Below, one piece after another: positions 1 to 10,249 of a stretch of 64,000 bases of DNA. This DNA is from Pyrenophora tritici-repentis (lineage: Eukaryota > Ascomycota > Dothideomycetes > Pleosporales > Pleosporaceae): NCBI RefSeq assembly GCF_003171515.1, contig NC_089390.1:1922001-1986000 (forward strand). Reading direction: 5' to 3'. Position 1 is the first letter of the stretch. Every line of letters starts with the position of its first letter. The notes under the pieces were generated by a model. It had not been told where the DNA came from. It ran no database searches and was given only the letters and a program-made list of their open reading frames with translations. Both the position numbers and the translations under genes were made by a program.

Positions 1-850
1 GGCTACGTTGTAAGTCGAGTCGGGGTTGCTGATCATGCTGTAAACATAGATGATGCGAACAGTAGAAATCACGACAACACTATCGAGCTGTCAGTACCTG
101 GCGGGGAAAGCTGTGCAGTCATTCATACCCAGACCCAAGCGCGAATACGAGTCCTAGTAAGACCTTTTGCTTCAACGGCAGTTGTAGAGCGCGCAACATT
201 GGTATCGGCAAGCAGAGAATCAGGAAGTCTGTGATGATGTTGATACACGCCATGAACAGGTTCAAGTCTGTCAGACACTTCTGATCTGTATGGGTTTGTG
301 GATTGCAAGGACCAGCAGCAACAACTGTAATCGAAAGAGAATATCCAAAGACCAGGCCCGCTAATCCGTAGATGCACATTCGAATGGTCCGGTCCGGATT
401 GAGGCGGTAGTAGAGGGCCAATAGTGACAGCTTTGCCAAAGCGGGCGTCCAAACGTACACAACCATGATACCAACAAGTATCTTTGTGTAGGCCATTACC
501 TGTTCAGGAGTGACGTTCCACAGATGTTGACCGAAGCCGTATTGGAACGCTGTGCTATGGTCAGCCGCGCAACGTTGACGACAGCGATAGACTGTACCTT
601 CGAAACATATTACCAGCCACGCGACGCAACCCATCCAACTACACAGTACAAGTGCATCGTCCAACCCGGTTGTGTGGCGAATACAGATACGAGTATACAG
701 TCGCAAAGCGAGCACAATGGTGGAGATGACCGTCATCACCACATATACCACGATGATCCTATTCTGGAGGTCGGTCCTATCGCCACTGAAATCTGGTTGC
801 ATACCATGAGGCGGCGGTATAACGCCAATTTTCTGCGCATTCGTAGTCAT
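1..850 (-). CDS. SAT4/Pth11-like rhodopsin-domain membrane protein (3' end outside window)
   Basis: Partial gene; the 3' part lies beyond the left edge. Exons read as 850-129 and 79-<1. The 49-nt intron (128-80) has donor GTATGA and acceptor TAG, and it removes an in-frame stop. I start at the ATG at 850 because the protein then opens with a short hydrophilic Pro-rich head directly before the first membrane segment, the usual layout of non-CFEM members. Several hydrophobic segments are visible (VVYVVMTVISTIVLAL, ILVGIMVVYVWTPALAKLSLL, IYGLAGLVFGYSLSITVVAA, INIITDFLILCLPIPML). The LxLYYRL motif and the D-F-I-L-x-L-P-I-P motif are typical of the fungal rhodopsin domain (PF20684). The family lies in the plasma membrane and includes Pth11-like receptors and proteins of secondary-metabolite clusters. 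The ligand cannot be inferred. It is divergent from the P450 at 1936. Confidence 0.82.
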
Positions 851-1935
851 TTTTTCGGGGAGCTCTTGGCGAAAGAGGGCGAAGGATTCGAAAGCTGGAT
901 TGCTCCTAGCACGATGCCGGACTTGCAGCGACCTTATCACTGGGTAGCAGCATCGTGTAACGTTGCCAACACTTGACATGGGGAAGCATGGCTGATCGCC
1001 TCTCCTGTATAACCTCGCCTCTTCAACTGTGGAACCATAAGACGCAAACGCTTGCTCATAGCGCTTACGAATGTGCGATTTCTCGGAACGGCTAGCTTAG
1101 ATCCTGTGAAAAGGGCAGAGGGATATCTAATAACAAAAGGTGAATCTCTTTGGCATGTTCATGGCAGCAAAGAGGGCACGCCTGACCCCTGTCTCGGCTA
1201 AGTCATTATACATTCCTGTCCTGAAATGGTCAGTGTCAGCCTCAGGAAAAGCTGGTATACGTGCCGAAGTGACACAAAGTACTACAATCAATAACGTGGC
1301 GTTCGGACAATTCATGCACCATCGTCTCTCCCTTTCGTTGGGAACCAAACAACGTCGGACCGCTAGAAAACATCACAATATCACAGCTGGAAGTCTAACT
1401 TAGCATGACTTCGATCCGAGCCACTAGTCGCCTATGTGTGATGGTGTGCGACTAAATACTACAAGCGCGAACGTACGTTAGTCTAATCCTTGCAAGCCAC
1501 TCATCAACGGATGCAGCAGGCTTCCTATTCCAGCAATACCAGCAAATCCTATATTTCGAGAGTTTCCGAGGCATTTTGAAGGACCAAGTGCAGCTAAAGA
1601 TTGGATGTCTTCAGCTGGTGGTGTTGCCAATCGGGTCTCTGTACATGCTGCCACAAGTGCGACTGTCACCTTCCAAAGATCGGGGAACAAACACGTCGCA
1701 CTTTCCTTCTCCCACGTTTCGTGCTCGCAGTAACACCTTCCACGGCAATTACCAAACGCAGCAACTGATTGTATGCACTCACAACTGGTAGGCCCATTGC
1801 AAGTATCCACGGGCCGCTGAAACAGCTAATGGGATTTAATAAGGGGAAATTTGTGAGTTGAGCTGCAAAGGAGGCACTATTGTCGACGAACATCACCCTA
1901 ACATCAGCAACACAGCGTCTATCCGGGAAGGAGCT
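851..1935. other. Intergenic between SAT4-like gene and P450; weak Cys-rich ORF
   Basis: About 1.1 kb separates two divergent genes. A minus-strand ORF at 1478-1810 (110 codons) has cysteines spaced C-x-C-x9-C-x3-C-x-C-x11-C. This faintly recalls a CFEM domain, but it has no signal peptide in frame and does not splice convincingly to its neighbours. A second minus ORF (1127-1315) starts with a hydrophobic stretch and is not supported further. I do not call a gene here. Confidence 0.4.
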
Positions 1936-3619
1936 ATGGAATCTGTACCCATCGCCGTCTTTGTGTTTGCACCATTATCGGCAGTCGTACTGCACGAATT
2001 GATTCTGCGTCGAGTGGAAGTCGACCATCTAACCCTATCGATACTTGGGCTTGCGTCTATTGTGTTCTGGGTCCTCGCATATTACACTGGTTTCATTGCT
2101 GCAACACTGGTAACCAGCGCCTTCTGGGTGCCGCTGTGGCTTTACATCGGAGTCTACCGCGCCTTCTTTCATCCACTCAGGCACTTCCCAGGTCCCCGGG
2201 CAGCGAAGTTATCACGATGGTGGACAATCAAACAGACGTGGGACAGTAATCTACACTATCATCGAGTACTCCAGAGCTTACAATACAGCTACGGTGATTA
2301 CGTAAGGACAGGTCTGTCATGCTTGGTACCTCTTACCGAATTCAGTACTGACTAGTACAGGACCACGTGAGCTCACCGTGTTCGATGCAGCTGCGATCCA
2401 GCCAATCCTGGGAGTTCATTCCAAGACTACCAAGGGCCCATTCTTCGATGTCATGGAAAGATCCCTGCATCTCAATCGCGACAAGACTTTTCATCGACAG
2501 CGACGCCGGGTTTGGGATAATGCATTCAAAGCATCACTCTCTGACTACGCTCCTCAAATCGAGCATTTCACGGATCAGTTACTCATAAGACTCCGCAATG
2601 AAGAAGGACAGCCCATTCCTCTCCTTGAATATACCACCTACTACAGCTACGATGTCATGGCAGCTCTGGCTTTTGGAAAGCCTATGGGCTTCATCAAGGG
2701 TGAACAAAGCGATGTCGCAGCAAGCATCCTCGCCACTTTCACCAACAGTGTCCAAGCCTTGGGCTACATGTACCACATGCCATGGCTGATGAACGCAATC
2801 GGAGTCCTCACATCAATCGCCGGCCCCATGAAAGAATGGCGAGACTGGAGTGTCAGTCAAATGCGAATCCGAATGAAGGTACGTACTCTAGTTTACATGT
2901 CTCAGATACCCCCGTCCAACTAGATCCACCTACAGGTCCGAGACGCGAAACCAGACCTCATCTCCCACCTGATTACCTCGACGCCCAAAACCCACGAAGG
3001 CCGCGAACTCCTCTTCGGCGAGTCCCGCCTCATCATCTCCGCTGGTAGTGAAACTACTTCCACAGCCCTAACCTTCATCTTCATGCAACTCGCCACACAC
3101 CCTCACTATATGACCGCCGTACGCAACGAGTTCCTAGCCAAACACCCCTCACACACATGCCAAAACGCCCTCCCCTTTCTCGAAGCAGTCATCCAAGAGT
3201 CCATGCGCATGTGGCCCTCCGTCTTCTTCGGCTCCCAACGCGTAACCCCACCCCAAGGTGTCGAGATCTCGGGCCACTTGATCCCCGGAAACATTATCGT
3301 ACACATCCCTCTTTTCCCGCTGTTCCGCGACCCCAGGAATTTCGTCTGTCCCGATGAGTTTATACCTGAGCGGTGGACGACTAGACCAGAGTTGGTGCGG
3401 AATAGAGCGGCGTATATACCGTTTTCTACGGGTGCGCATAGTTGTGCGGGGAAGAAATTGAGTCTCATGGAGTTGAGGAGTGTGGTGGGCAGGGTGATCA
3501 GTGAGTTTGATGTCGTGCTTGAAGAGGGCACGGATGTGGGGGCGTTTTGGGAGGGGGTTAAGGATCATTTTACCGCGGGCCCGCCGAGGATGATGGTGAG
3601 GTTTGTTAAAGGCGGCTGA
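1936..3619 (+). CDS. Cytochrome P450 monooxygenase
   Basis: Exons 1936-2311, 2361-2878 and 2936-3619 give about 525 aa, the usual P450 length. The introns are 49 and 57 nt, and the frame is kept across both. The N-terminus holds several hydrophobic segments before a Pro-rich hinge (HFPGPRAAKLSRWW). The I-helix motif is AGSETTST, the ExxR motif is ESMR, the PERW motif is present, and the heme loop is FSTGAHSCAG with the cysteine ligand. All P450 signature residues are intact, so it is probably an active heme monooxygenase of the endoplasmic reticulum membrane. The multi-helix N-terminus resembles the CYP67/tryprostatin-hydroxylase-like group, but the substrate is unknown. Upstream ATGs in the same frame (from 1858) are possible. 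The one at 1936 gives a normal membrane anchor. There is no biosynthetic backbone gene nearby, so this is not clearly part of a cluster. Confidence 0.93.
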
Positions 3620-3882
3620 TTGCGAAGGTGTCGTGGTTGAGATGTGTCATGATTGAACGTATGACTTTAAGTTTTCATGAGTACTTGGACTGAGAGGGAA
3701 GGCTAAGAATTCATGGCACGCAGGATTTAGCAATGTTATGATGAATACAATGTCTTATCTTCGATATACTCAAATCTGACATTACTATCTATTAAACCAA
3801 CCAAAAATGGCTACATTCTACAAAACACACTCTACTAGTCATACAAAGCATCGCCCAATAATACTAACTATCCTCACCCCAC

Positions 3883-4836
3883 CTAAAAATCCAATAAACT
3901 CGCCCCCCTAGCAGGAACACCCAAAACCGGCGGCACAGCAACGACAGCAGCACCTCCTCCCTCCTTCACGGCCTCAACTTTTGGCACACTAAACCCATAC
4001 TCTGCCTCCCAATCATCCTCATAATCGCTGTCGTCCTCAGAATCCCAGTCACTATCTTCACTCCCATCCTCATAATCTTGCTCACTCCAATCACTCTCCT
4101 CGTCATCTTCATCTTCCCACTCCCCATCCTCTTCCTCATCATCATCCTCCCCATGTTCAAAGTCCTTGGTAGCAACCTCCACGCCCACGACGCCTGTAAT
4201 CTTCTCCCCCAGCGCAGAAACGTCTAGATCATGCAAGTCGCCGGTGAGGAGGTGGGTCCCGGTTGTGTGACACTCGCCTGTCGTGCCCTCACATATCGGC
4301 TCCCCACGCACGAGAGTAAGCTGCACGACTTCGTGCTCCTGCCACGCGTTTACGTGGTCGAGACGGATGGCTTGCAGGGTCTTGCATAGTGATAGGGGGT
4401 TGGGTGTTGTGAGAGACTTGAGTATCCTAGCGGGCGCATGGTGCGCACCATAGGCGTACAAGACTTCTAGCCCCGAGAGCGCTTTAAGCAGCGTTCCAAG
4501 ACCGTCGCTATCCTCCGTTGTTGCACCCGCATTCAGGGTGTTTTCAGAGTACTTGAGGTACCTGACGTGAGACGCGTAAATGGGGTTTGACGTTACACTG
4601 CGCAGGAAAAGGGAGTAGCGTGTGCAGGCGGCGGTAAGACTGATGTTTGTAGCGATGTGGGTGGAGGAGATGCGGTTGAGGCAGTGCGCGGTGAGGGATA
4701 GGTTGATGATGGAGCGGTAGAGTGTGGGTTGTTGGCCGTGTATGGTTTCGTTCACGGTTGGTCGGTCGGGCGTGAGGTAGATACAGATTAGGTGTAGGAT
4801 TGGGTCTGGAAGTGATGGGAGGGTTATGAGAGACAT
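3883..4836 (-). CDS. F-box-like protein with very acidic C-terminal region
   Basis: Single-exon ORF, 317 aa. The N-terminus (LPSLPDPILHLICIYL) looks like the first helix of a fungal F-box, a motif used by substrate receptors of SCF ubiquitin ligases. The middle resembles the poorly conserved leucine-containing region of such proteins. From about residue 225 to 275 the protein is almost only D, E, S and W (for example DDDEEEDGEWEDEDDEE). It ends in a Gly/Val/Ala-rich tail. No enzyme domain is visible. The function is inferred from the F-box-like start only. The gene ends tail-to-tail with the P450, and its start lies about 140 bp from the left inverted repeat of the transposon. Confidence 0.7.
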   Translation of the reverse strand: MSLITLPSLPDPILHLICIYLTPDRPTVNETIHGQQPTLYRSIINLSLTAHCLNRISSTHIATNISLTAACTRYSLFLRSVTSNPIYASHVRYLKYSENTLNAGATTEDSDGLGTLLKALSGLEVLYAYGAHHAPARILKSLTTPNPLSLCKTLQAIRLDHVNAWQEHEVVQLTLVRGEPICEGTTGECHTTGTHLLTGDLHDLDVSALGEKITGVVGVEVATKDFEHGEDDDEEEDGEWEDEDDEESDWSEQDYEDGSEDSDWDSEDDSDYEDDWEAEYGFSVPKVEAVKEGGGAAVVAVPPVLGVPARGASLLDF

Positions 4837-5006
4837 TTTAGGTAGGGAATGGCAGTCGTAAATGTAATTTTGTTATTACGACAAGGTCTAAATCGCGCCA
4901 GGCGTAGAAATTTTGGTGTTGGGATTGATGATGCTGGAGGGTTGGGTACGAAGGGAAGACGCGTTTTCGATGATGTAGTCGCGCCGGTTTTACGCTATTG
5001 TGGTTT

Positions 5007-5094
5007 TCGAAATACCTTGAGCCGCCTGGATCTGGTTAGCTTGGTGCCCAAGAACATCAACTCCCATAGTAATTTGTTAGTAAATTAATGCAGC
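5007..5094 (+). repeat. Left terminal inverted repeat of the transposon (core)
   Basis: These 88 bases match the reverse complement of 8287-8374 with 6 substitutions and no gap in the core. They begin TCGAAATACCTTGAGCC and end ATGCAGC. Five of the six differences are transitions. Outward, similarity continues less well to a CGCGCC box at about 4980. A second similar tip (CGCGCCAGGCGTA) sits at about 4894. Confidence 0.92.
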
Positions 5095-5207
5095 AGCCGT
5101 TTCCCACCTCCAGAAGCCCATGAAGCTAGTCCTGTACTCTAAATCGTTCGTGTATAGCGTTTTGTTTGTGTGGAGCTTGTTGCGAGCTCAATCTAGCTGC
5201 TGTTGGG

Positions 5208-6900
5208 ATGCCGCCCAAGCGCCAGCGTAAGCCGAAGCAGCCATTCGATCAAGGCGTTAACCCGTCCTCCCAGAAGCGTAGAGCGCCAGCAACTAGACAA
5301 AATCCTACCCATTTAACGCCTAAACGTGTCCGCCGTGAGGCGCTGCCGTCGCCTCCAGCGACTGCCCCCGCGCCGTCAAAGCCCGTTGTCCGAGCCTGAG
5401 CTGCAAGCCACCCAAACAGCTGCCTCCGCGCAAGCTGAAGATATCGTTGGCGAGGATGAGGATACTTTCGAGGATGGAGATGGCGATCCGCTGCCTGAGG
5501 ATGAGGATGAGATCGCTGCTAAGGGCGCTGCCGGTAGTGTTGAGGATGAGGGAGAGCCAGCGTACCGACGTCAAGAAGGCACTCCATGGCTGCCTCGCTC
5601 ATCGCAAGCGCTAGAGGATGAGGTTAATCCTGTACTGCGCGTTAGGTGGAGGGCTTGCCTTGGTGGTGATATGGAGAAACACTTTATTCCTGAAGCTGCC
5701 GATAGCGAGCACGGCGTACGGCTGTACTCGCTGCATTTCGACGACCTATGGCAGTGGGTAGATGACGTTGTTGCAGAATTACGGCCAAAAAGAGCGAAGA
5801 TCTCATCTGTTTGCACTGTTGTTTACCCAGCTAAGCAGGCCAAACGCGAGCGCGCGATAAAGCGATTGCGGCGAGGTGTTGATGCAACGTGGAATAGCTT
5901 TCAGCGCCTTGTTGTAGAGGTTGATAACTATGTCAGCGAGCCAGTAAACGTCGATTTCGAGCTCATCTTGGCTGAAATTCCAGGGGAGCAGCAGCCGTTG
6001 CCAACGGTTGTCGACGGTCCTCGTCGACGCACCGCAACGGTGATTCAAGAGGAGGGGCTTGCTGGTGTAATAGCAGCTGAACAAGCAGGTAGCGGGCATG
6101 CTATTGCTATCCGGGATAGATGGCGCTGTACAGATACCCATTGCGAGAACTATCCTTATTGCTGCTGGATGGCGCCAACAGCGAGGCAGCCAGCGCGCTT
6201 CGAAGATCACCTCTTTGTCAACGGCAACATTATCTCCATGTGGGCAAGAGCAATTACAGCGAGAAGGGCAACGTACGATGAGCCATCTGATGATGTACGG
6301 CTTGCAATTTTGAGAGCAAAGGACCTGCGGGTGCATGAGAAAACGCGCAAGTTGCGGGCGGCTGGAGATGGCGACGATGATATCAAAAGCTTAACAAAAC
6401 TGCTCATCGTTGGACAGCTTGAGCGGATGAACAGGCAACCTCAACAGGAGTCTAACTTGCAGGCAGCTGCACCAACGATAACAAGAGCTGAGGTATCTAG
6501 TGCATCTCAGTGGGCGCCTATCCGATATGATCATGAGCAGGAGATTAACGAGCATACTAGTAATTTCTTTAACTACCTTAAGTTAAAATTTCCTACAGTT
6601 GGAGAGGACATTAACGAGCTTTATAAGACTCTTGTTATTGACGGAGCTATGGATATCAACCTCTTGATGCAGCCATCTGGTGATATCTTGAAGTTGTGGA
6701 CGCAGCATTTCAAGCAGCCTCCTGGCTGGTTTTTCACGCTACAAAACACTGCAAAAGAATGGCAAGCTGGGTACCAGGGTCTCACAGATCGTAACTGGAG
6801 ACGAGTCGAACGTTGTAAGAAAAGAGAAGAGATTGCGCGCAAGAAATTGGTGGTTGAACCGTCTAGCAGTGTTGTGGAGGATGATGGCGAGAATGCTTGA
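5208..6900 (+). CDS. Transposon-borne second ORF, unknown function (probable frameshift near its 5' end)
   Basis: The main open frame is 5326-6900 (524 codons), coding from about 5360 onwards. An ATG at 5208 in another frame gives a basic, NLS-like head (MPPKRQRKPKQ) that stays open to 5399. Reading both as one protein needs a one-base frame change between about 5340 and 5399. I found no acceptable intron there, so it may be a mutation or the translation may simply begin later. The protein has an acidic tract (EDEDTFEDGDGDPLPEDEDE), a cysteine motif (WRCTDTHCENYPYCCW), and a long hydrophilic C-terminal half rich in charged helices. I do not recognise a family. Its place between the inverted repeats says it travels with the transposase. 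It could be an accessory DNA-binding protein, but that is inference. Confidence 0.6.
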
Positions 6901-7204
6901 AGCTTAGTGGCCTGAGCGTTTTTGGTGACAGCGGCCCGTGCCCGCTATAGTGTTGAGGTTTTTCAGGCGTTTCAAATGCGCTGCAACAATAGTCTATTTG
7001 GATAGCCCTATGTACAACACTACAACGTTATGCGATTATAACAGGTTAACTTCCTAAGATAGTTCTATATGTATAGAAATAGCTCTTATTTTTTTAGAAT
7101 TATTAAATCGCTTTTGTGGGTTGCGCATTAAGGTGTAATCGTTCGCATTTGTATGGTATCATCTACCTATAGAAACGTACTGTGGCATCCATTTAAAAGC
7201 ACAA

Positions 7205-8215
7205 TTAATAGGGATAGCCACACCTATGGAACCAGCTTCTGCAGTTAATATTACAGCACACCAGCTGCGCTGCATACTCAAGAAAGACCCCAAAGTCAAT
7301 GAAGTTCTCCGCTTGCGCTGAATTCCTTTTCATCCACCCCTTGAGCTGCTTAAAGCTCTTCTCGATGGGGTTGAAATCTGGTGAGTATGGCGGCAGATAC
7401 TCAAGGAGTACTCCAGCACTTTGGCAAAGCACCCGTACACGCTCTGATCGATGGATGGAGGCGTTATCAAGCACGATTACTGAGGCTGGCCCTGGGTGAG
7501 GATTGCAGAACGGCAGCACTTGAAACTCTAAGAAGTCTTCTAGGATCTCAGATGTAATCGCGCCTTGAAAGATCTTATAGCTTATGTAGCCATCTATCGT
7601 CATGGCTGGCAGCAGCGACCACCGTTCTGATCGCCTGAAGCTGTGTGATAGCTCCACCGGCTCCCCGATTGGAGACCAGCCATACTTGCGGTCGCCCGTA
7701 CGCTCATTGCAGGCGCTCTCGTCCAACGCAACGATCTGCTCCGCCTTATAGTGTTGCGCCATCCTGGCAAGATAGAGGCGGCGGAGTGGCTCACTCTGCT
7801 CCTTTGCCCGCTTTGTTGCAAGCTTGCGAGACCATCTCATCTTCTCTAGCTCTCGGTAAACGCTCGCAAGGCTTATCCTAACGTCGTACTCGTCGTACAA
7901 GAAGTCCCTCATCTCATCCATGTATGCGCCCGGTGAGCCATTGAGGTATGCCTGAAGGCCTTCGCGCTGAGCTTGCCGGAGTATAGATGGCCGCCCAAGT
8001 CGAACGCAGCGCGGCGGATAAGGCACGCCCCAAAACTCTAAGCTCAACCTCAGCTTTGCTACTGTGTTACGGCTCGCACCTGTAGCTCTAGAGATGGCTC
8101 GATCACTTTCGCAGGCAGCAATTCGGTCGAGGATAGCCTGGAGAACAGCGGGCTGCAAGCGGTGGCCGGTGCCTGGCATCGCGATGAGATGGGCTCGAGA
8201 AAATTGCAACACCAA
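7205..8215 (-). CDS. DD34E transposase of the IS630/Tc1-mariner superfamily
   Basis: Uninterrupted 336-aa ORF; an alternative start at Met13 (8179, MPGTGHRLQP) is plausible. Residues about 20-80 form a helix-turn-helix (DRAISRATGASRNTVAKLRL), followed by a second helical DNA-binding part. The DDE_3-type catalytic domain follows: D165 in IVALDESAC, D250 in VIVLDNASIH, and E285 in SPDFNPIE. There are 34 residues between the last two, which is the DD34E spacing of Tc1-type enzymes. All three acidic residues are present, so the enzyme may be active. It cuts and rejoins the element ends by a cut-and-paste reaction. It lies convergent to the second ORF and starts about 70-110 bp inside the right inverted repeat. 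Confidence 0.93.
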   Translation of the reverse strand: MVLQFSRAHLIAMPGTGHRLQPAVLQAILDRIAACESDRAISRATGASRNTVAKLRLSLEFWGVPYPPRCVRLGRPSILRQAQREGLQAYLNGSPGAYMDEMRDFLYDEYDVRISLASVYRELEKMRWSRKLATKRAKEQSEPLRRLYLARMAQHYKAEQIVALDESACNERTGDRKYGWSPIGEPVELSHSFRRSERWSLLPAMTIDGYISYKIFQGAITSEILEDFLEFQVLPFCNPHPGPASVIVLDNASIHRSERVRVLCQSAGVLLEYLPPYSPDFNPIEKSFKQLKGWMKRNSAQAENFIDFGVFLEYAAQLVCCNINCRSWFHRCGYPY

Positions 8216-8286
8216 AAACGCGAGTCAGTAGAGGCGATCGCAGCAAACAATGAACTTCAAATACGTTGTGGGTGTTAGAAAGCGTG

Positions 8287-8374
8287 GCTGCATCGATTTA
8301 CTAACAAATTACTATAGGAGTTGATGTTCTTGGCCACCAAGCCAACCAGATCCAGGTGGCTCAAGGTATTTCGA
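8287..8374 (-). repeat. Right terminal inverted repeat of the transposon (core)
   Basis: Reverse-complement partner of 5007-5094 (88 bp, 82 identical). The transposase start codon lies just inside it, so the repeat probably also holds the transposase promoter. Confidence 0.92.
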
Positions 8375-8502
8375 GAAACACCCATAATTTTACGTTAGTC
8401 TGGCGCGTCGCCTCAGCCTCGTCTCACACAGCGAGAAAGGGGTTTACACGAGGAACTAAGAAAACTAGTTATTCTTAGTGTTTGAATCGTTCTTAGTATT
8501 TG

Positions 8503-8521
8503 AAATCGCTTTTAGCGATTT
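8503..8521. repeat. Small perfect hairpin (7-bp arms)
   Basis: AAATCGC, then TTTTA, then GCGATTT. It lies in AT-rich DNA between the transposon and the 3' end of KIN17, next to a short imperfect direct repeat (TTCTTAGTGTTTGAA / TTCTTAGTATTTGAA at 8472-8504). It may be chance or a 3'-end processing structure. Confidence 0.35.
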
Positions 8522-8670
8522 GAAAGAAAATCCTTGTATTGCCATGACCATGCGAAAATGCACCTGAATTGGCACCCACTTAACCAAGAAATCCCAATGC
8601 GATATCGTCCCGCCACGATAACCAAAACGCCGCGCTATGCACATAGACCCTAGACTCATAATCCCTTAAT

Positions 8671-9624
8671 TCAAAGCTTAATCTTCTTGACGGGCTTTTG
8701 CTCAGAATCATCCTTCTTCCGCTTGAAAATGCTCTGACTCTTCATTTGTCCCAAGCCAGGCTTACCCGTCGGCGCAGCCTTTGTTTTGAGTCCAAAGCTC
8801 AACTTGGCGGGTGCCTTTGGTTCCTCGCCATCTTTCTTTTCTTCGTCTTGTTTCTGGCCATCAATAGGTGATTCTGTCTGTTTGTCGTCCGCTGATGTTT
8901 TGTCTGTTGGCGAAGATTCTTCGGCGGGTGGTGTGACTTGTTGTGTTGCTGGTTGCATCGACGCCTGGGCAGCTGCTCGCTTTGCTTCGATAGCCTTCTT
9001 GGCATCTGCTTCTTCTTGTGCACGCTTCGCCATTTTCTTCAGCATTTTGTCTTCACCTGCACCGCTGCGAGCCTCGGCGGCTTCGAGCTCAGCGATTTCG
9101 TTGCGCCGTGTTACGGCAGCAGCGGATGTGTCTCTCCAAGCGATCATCAGCCCGTCTTTTTCGTCTTCCTTGACGTTAACTATGCCCTCTCGCCCGAGAT
9201 GTTTGGTGAATTCTGTGAGGGAGCTCCATTTTGTCGCATTCATGTGGACGTGCTCCTTATCCCGAATGTATTCGTTGTAGAACCGGTTAACGGAGATCCA
9301 CTTCTCATTATGCGCCGTGCGAAGCAAGTTGACAAAGTCTCTTTGGAAATCATTGCTGAAGCCGTTGATGTACTTTTTGGGATCCTCGCCTACGACCTGA
9401 AGGTTGCGCACATGCGATTCTGAAGTAACATGGCATTTGAATCTGGAAGATATCGTCAGTAAAGCACGCCAGGAGATTCGCCGAAACGTGAGGTAGATAA
9501 CTCACCCGTTGGCATCGCGACACTGCTTTTGACACGGCTCGCACCACCAGCGCAGCCGCTGCAGACCCTTTGACTTCATCTTGTTGGCGACCCATTTCGT
9601 GCTTCCGGCTTCCGCTTTGCCCAT
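8671..9624 (-). CDS. DNA/RNA-binding protein Kin17
   Basis: Exons 9624-9506 and 9442-8671 with a 63-nt intron give 296 aa. The frame is continuous across the junction. The start at 9624 gives the conserved head MGKAEAGSTKWVANKMKSKG. A C2H2-type zinc finger (C-x2-C ... H-x5-H; WWCEPCQKQ ... FKCHVTSESH) spans the intron. It is followed by the Kin17 winged-helix-like domain (about residues 50-165; IRDKEHVHMNATKWSSLTEF). After that come an Ala/Lys-rich coiled coil and a basic tail (FKRKKDDSEQKPVKKIKL) that looks like a nuclear localisation signal. Kin17 is a nuclear protein linked to DNA replication and repair and to RNA processing. The fungal form lacks the C-terminal KOW domain of animal homologues, as here. 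It is unrelated to the neighbouring transposon. Confidence 0.93.
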
Positions 9625-10249
9625 GTTGGATGTTGTGTATTGGCGAGAGCGTATGTGTATGCGTATATGTGTTGAATTCAGGGACGATCGTTATTACACA
9701 GGTTGCGTGAATCGTGGGGTCGTGGGTGAGGCTTGTGTCTGGGTAGTAGATGGGGATGCAGTTGGGATCACGAAACTCACAGGGCTGACTAAGTGTCGCC
9801 ACCCGCGGGCGCTAGTACTAGGCGACTTTTTCCAGGGTCCTCTCACATGTGCATGACTCCACTTTGAGGGCTACGACTGGGTTGGGTAGTCTTGTGAGCC
9901 GATGAAGCTGTAATCGCGAACCTTGCGTTGTCTCTTAAATGTTAATGGTAATGTAATTTATTAGCGTCAACTCCCTATTGGTCACTCTTGACTGACTGGT
10001 CGCATCATTACCAACAAAGACGAATTTCGACGGAGACGACTTGACTGTATTATGATATCAGTACTTTAAGCACAGAGTATAACTATATAAAAAGCGCGTA
10101 GGATCTTGATTCGAAGAGTGATACCCCTATTATATCCCCTTCAAGCCCCCCGAGAACTTCGCTATCCTGGCCAGAGTAGGCCACGAACCACACATCTCAA
10201 CACTTACAACACCCCCACACCTAAAACCCTCACCTAAAAACCCCACCAA
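9625..10249. other. Intergenic: KIN17 upstream region and 3' flank of the Fat1-like gene
   Basis: No open reading frame is supported. It contains a TATA-like run (tatataaaaag, about 10085) and AT-rich stretches around 9940-10080. Confidence 0.4.

Larger units (their letters stand above)
4979..8413. mobile_element. Two-gene Tc1/mariner-superfamily DNA transposon
   Basis: The element is bounded by long terminal inverted repeats. The well-matched core is 5007-5094 against 8287-8374 (88 bp, 6 mismatches). A weaker outer part reaches the CGCGCC boxes near 4981 and 8401-8406. Inside are two convergent genes: a plus-strand ORF of unknown function (5208-6900) and a minus-strand DD34E transposase (7205-8215). 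An AT-rich stretch of about 300 bp separates their 3' ends. The exact tips and a TA target duplication could not be fixed by eye. The transposase ORF has no stops and the TIRs still match well, so the copy looks fairly young and not heavily hit by repeat-induced point mutation. Confidence 0.85.

Noticed and set aside
1936..3619. Secondary-metabolite gene cluster around the first P450, Fat1-like and MFS genes
   Set aside because: No polyketide synthase, peptide synthetase or terpene synthase is in the window, and housekeeping KIN17 and a transposon separate the candidates.
5803..6336. 177-codon minus-strand ORF inside the transposon
   Set aside because: Shadow of the second transposon ORF; no domain.
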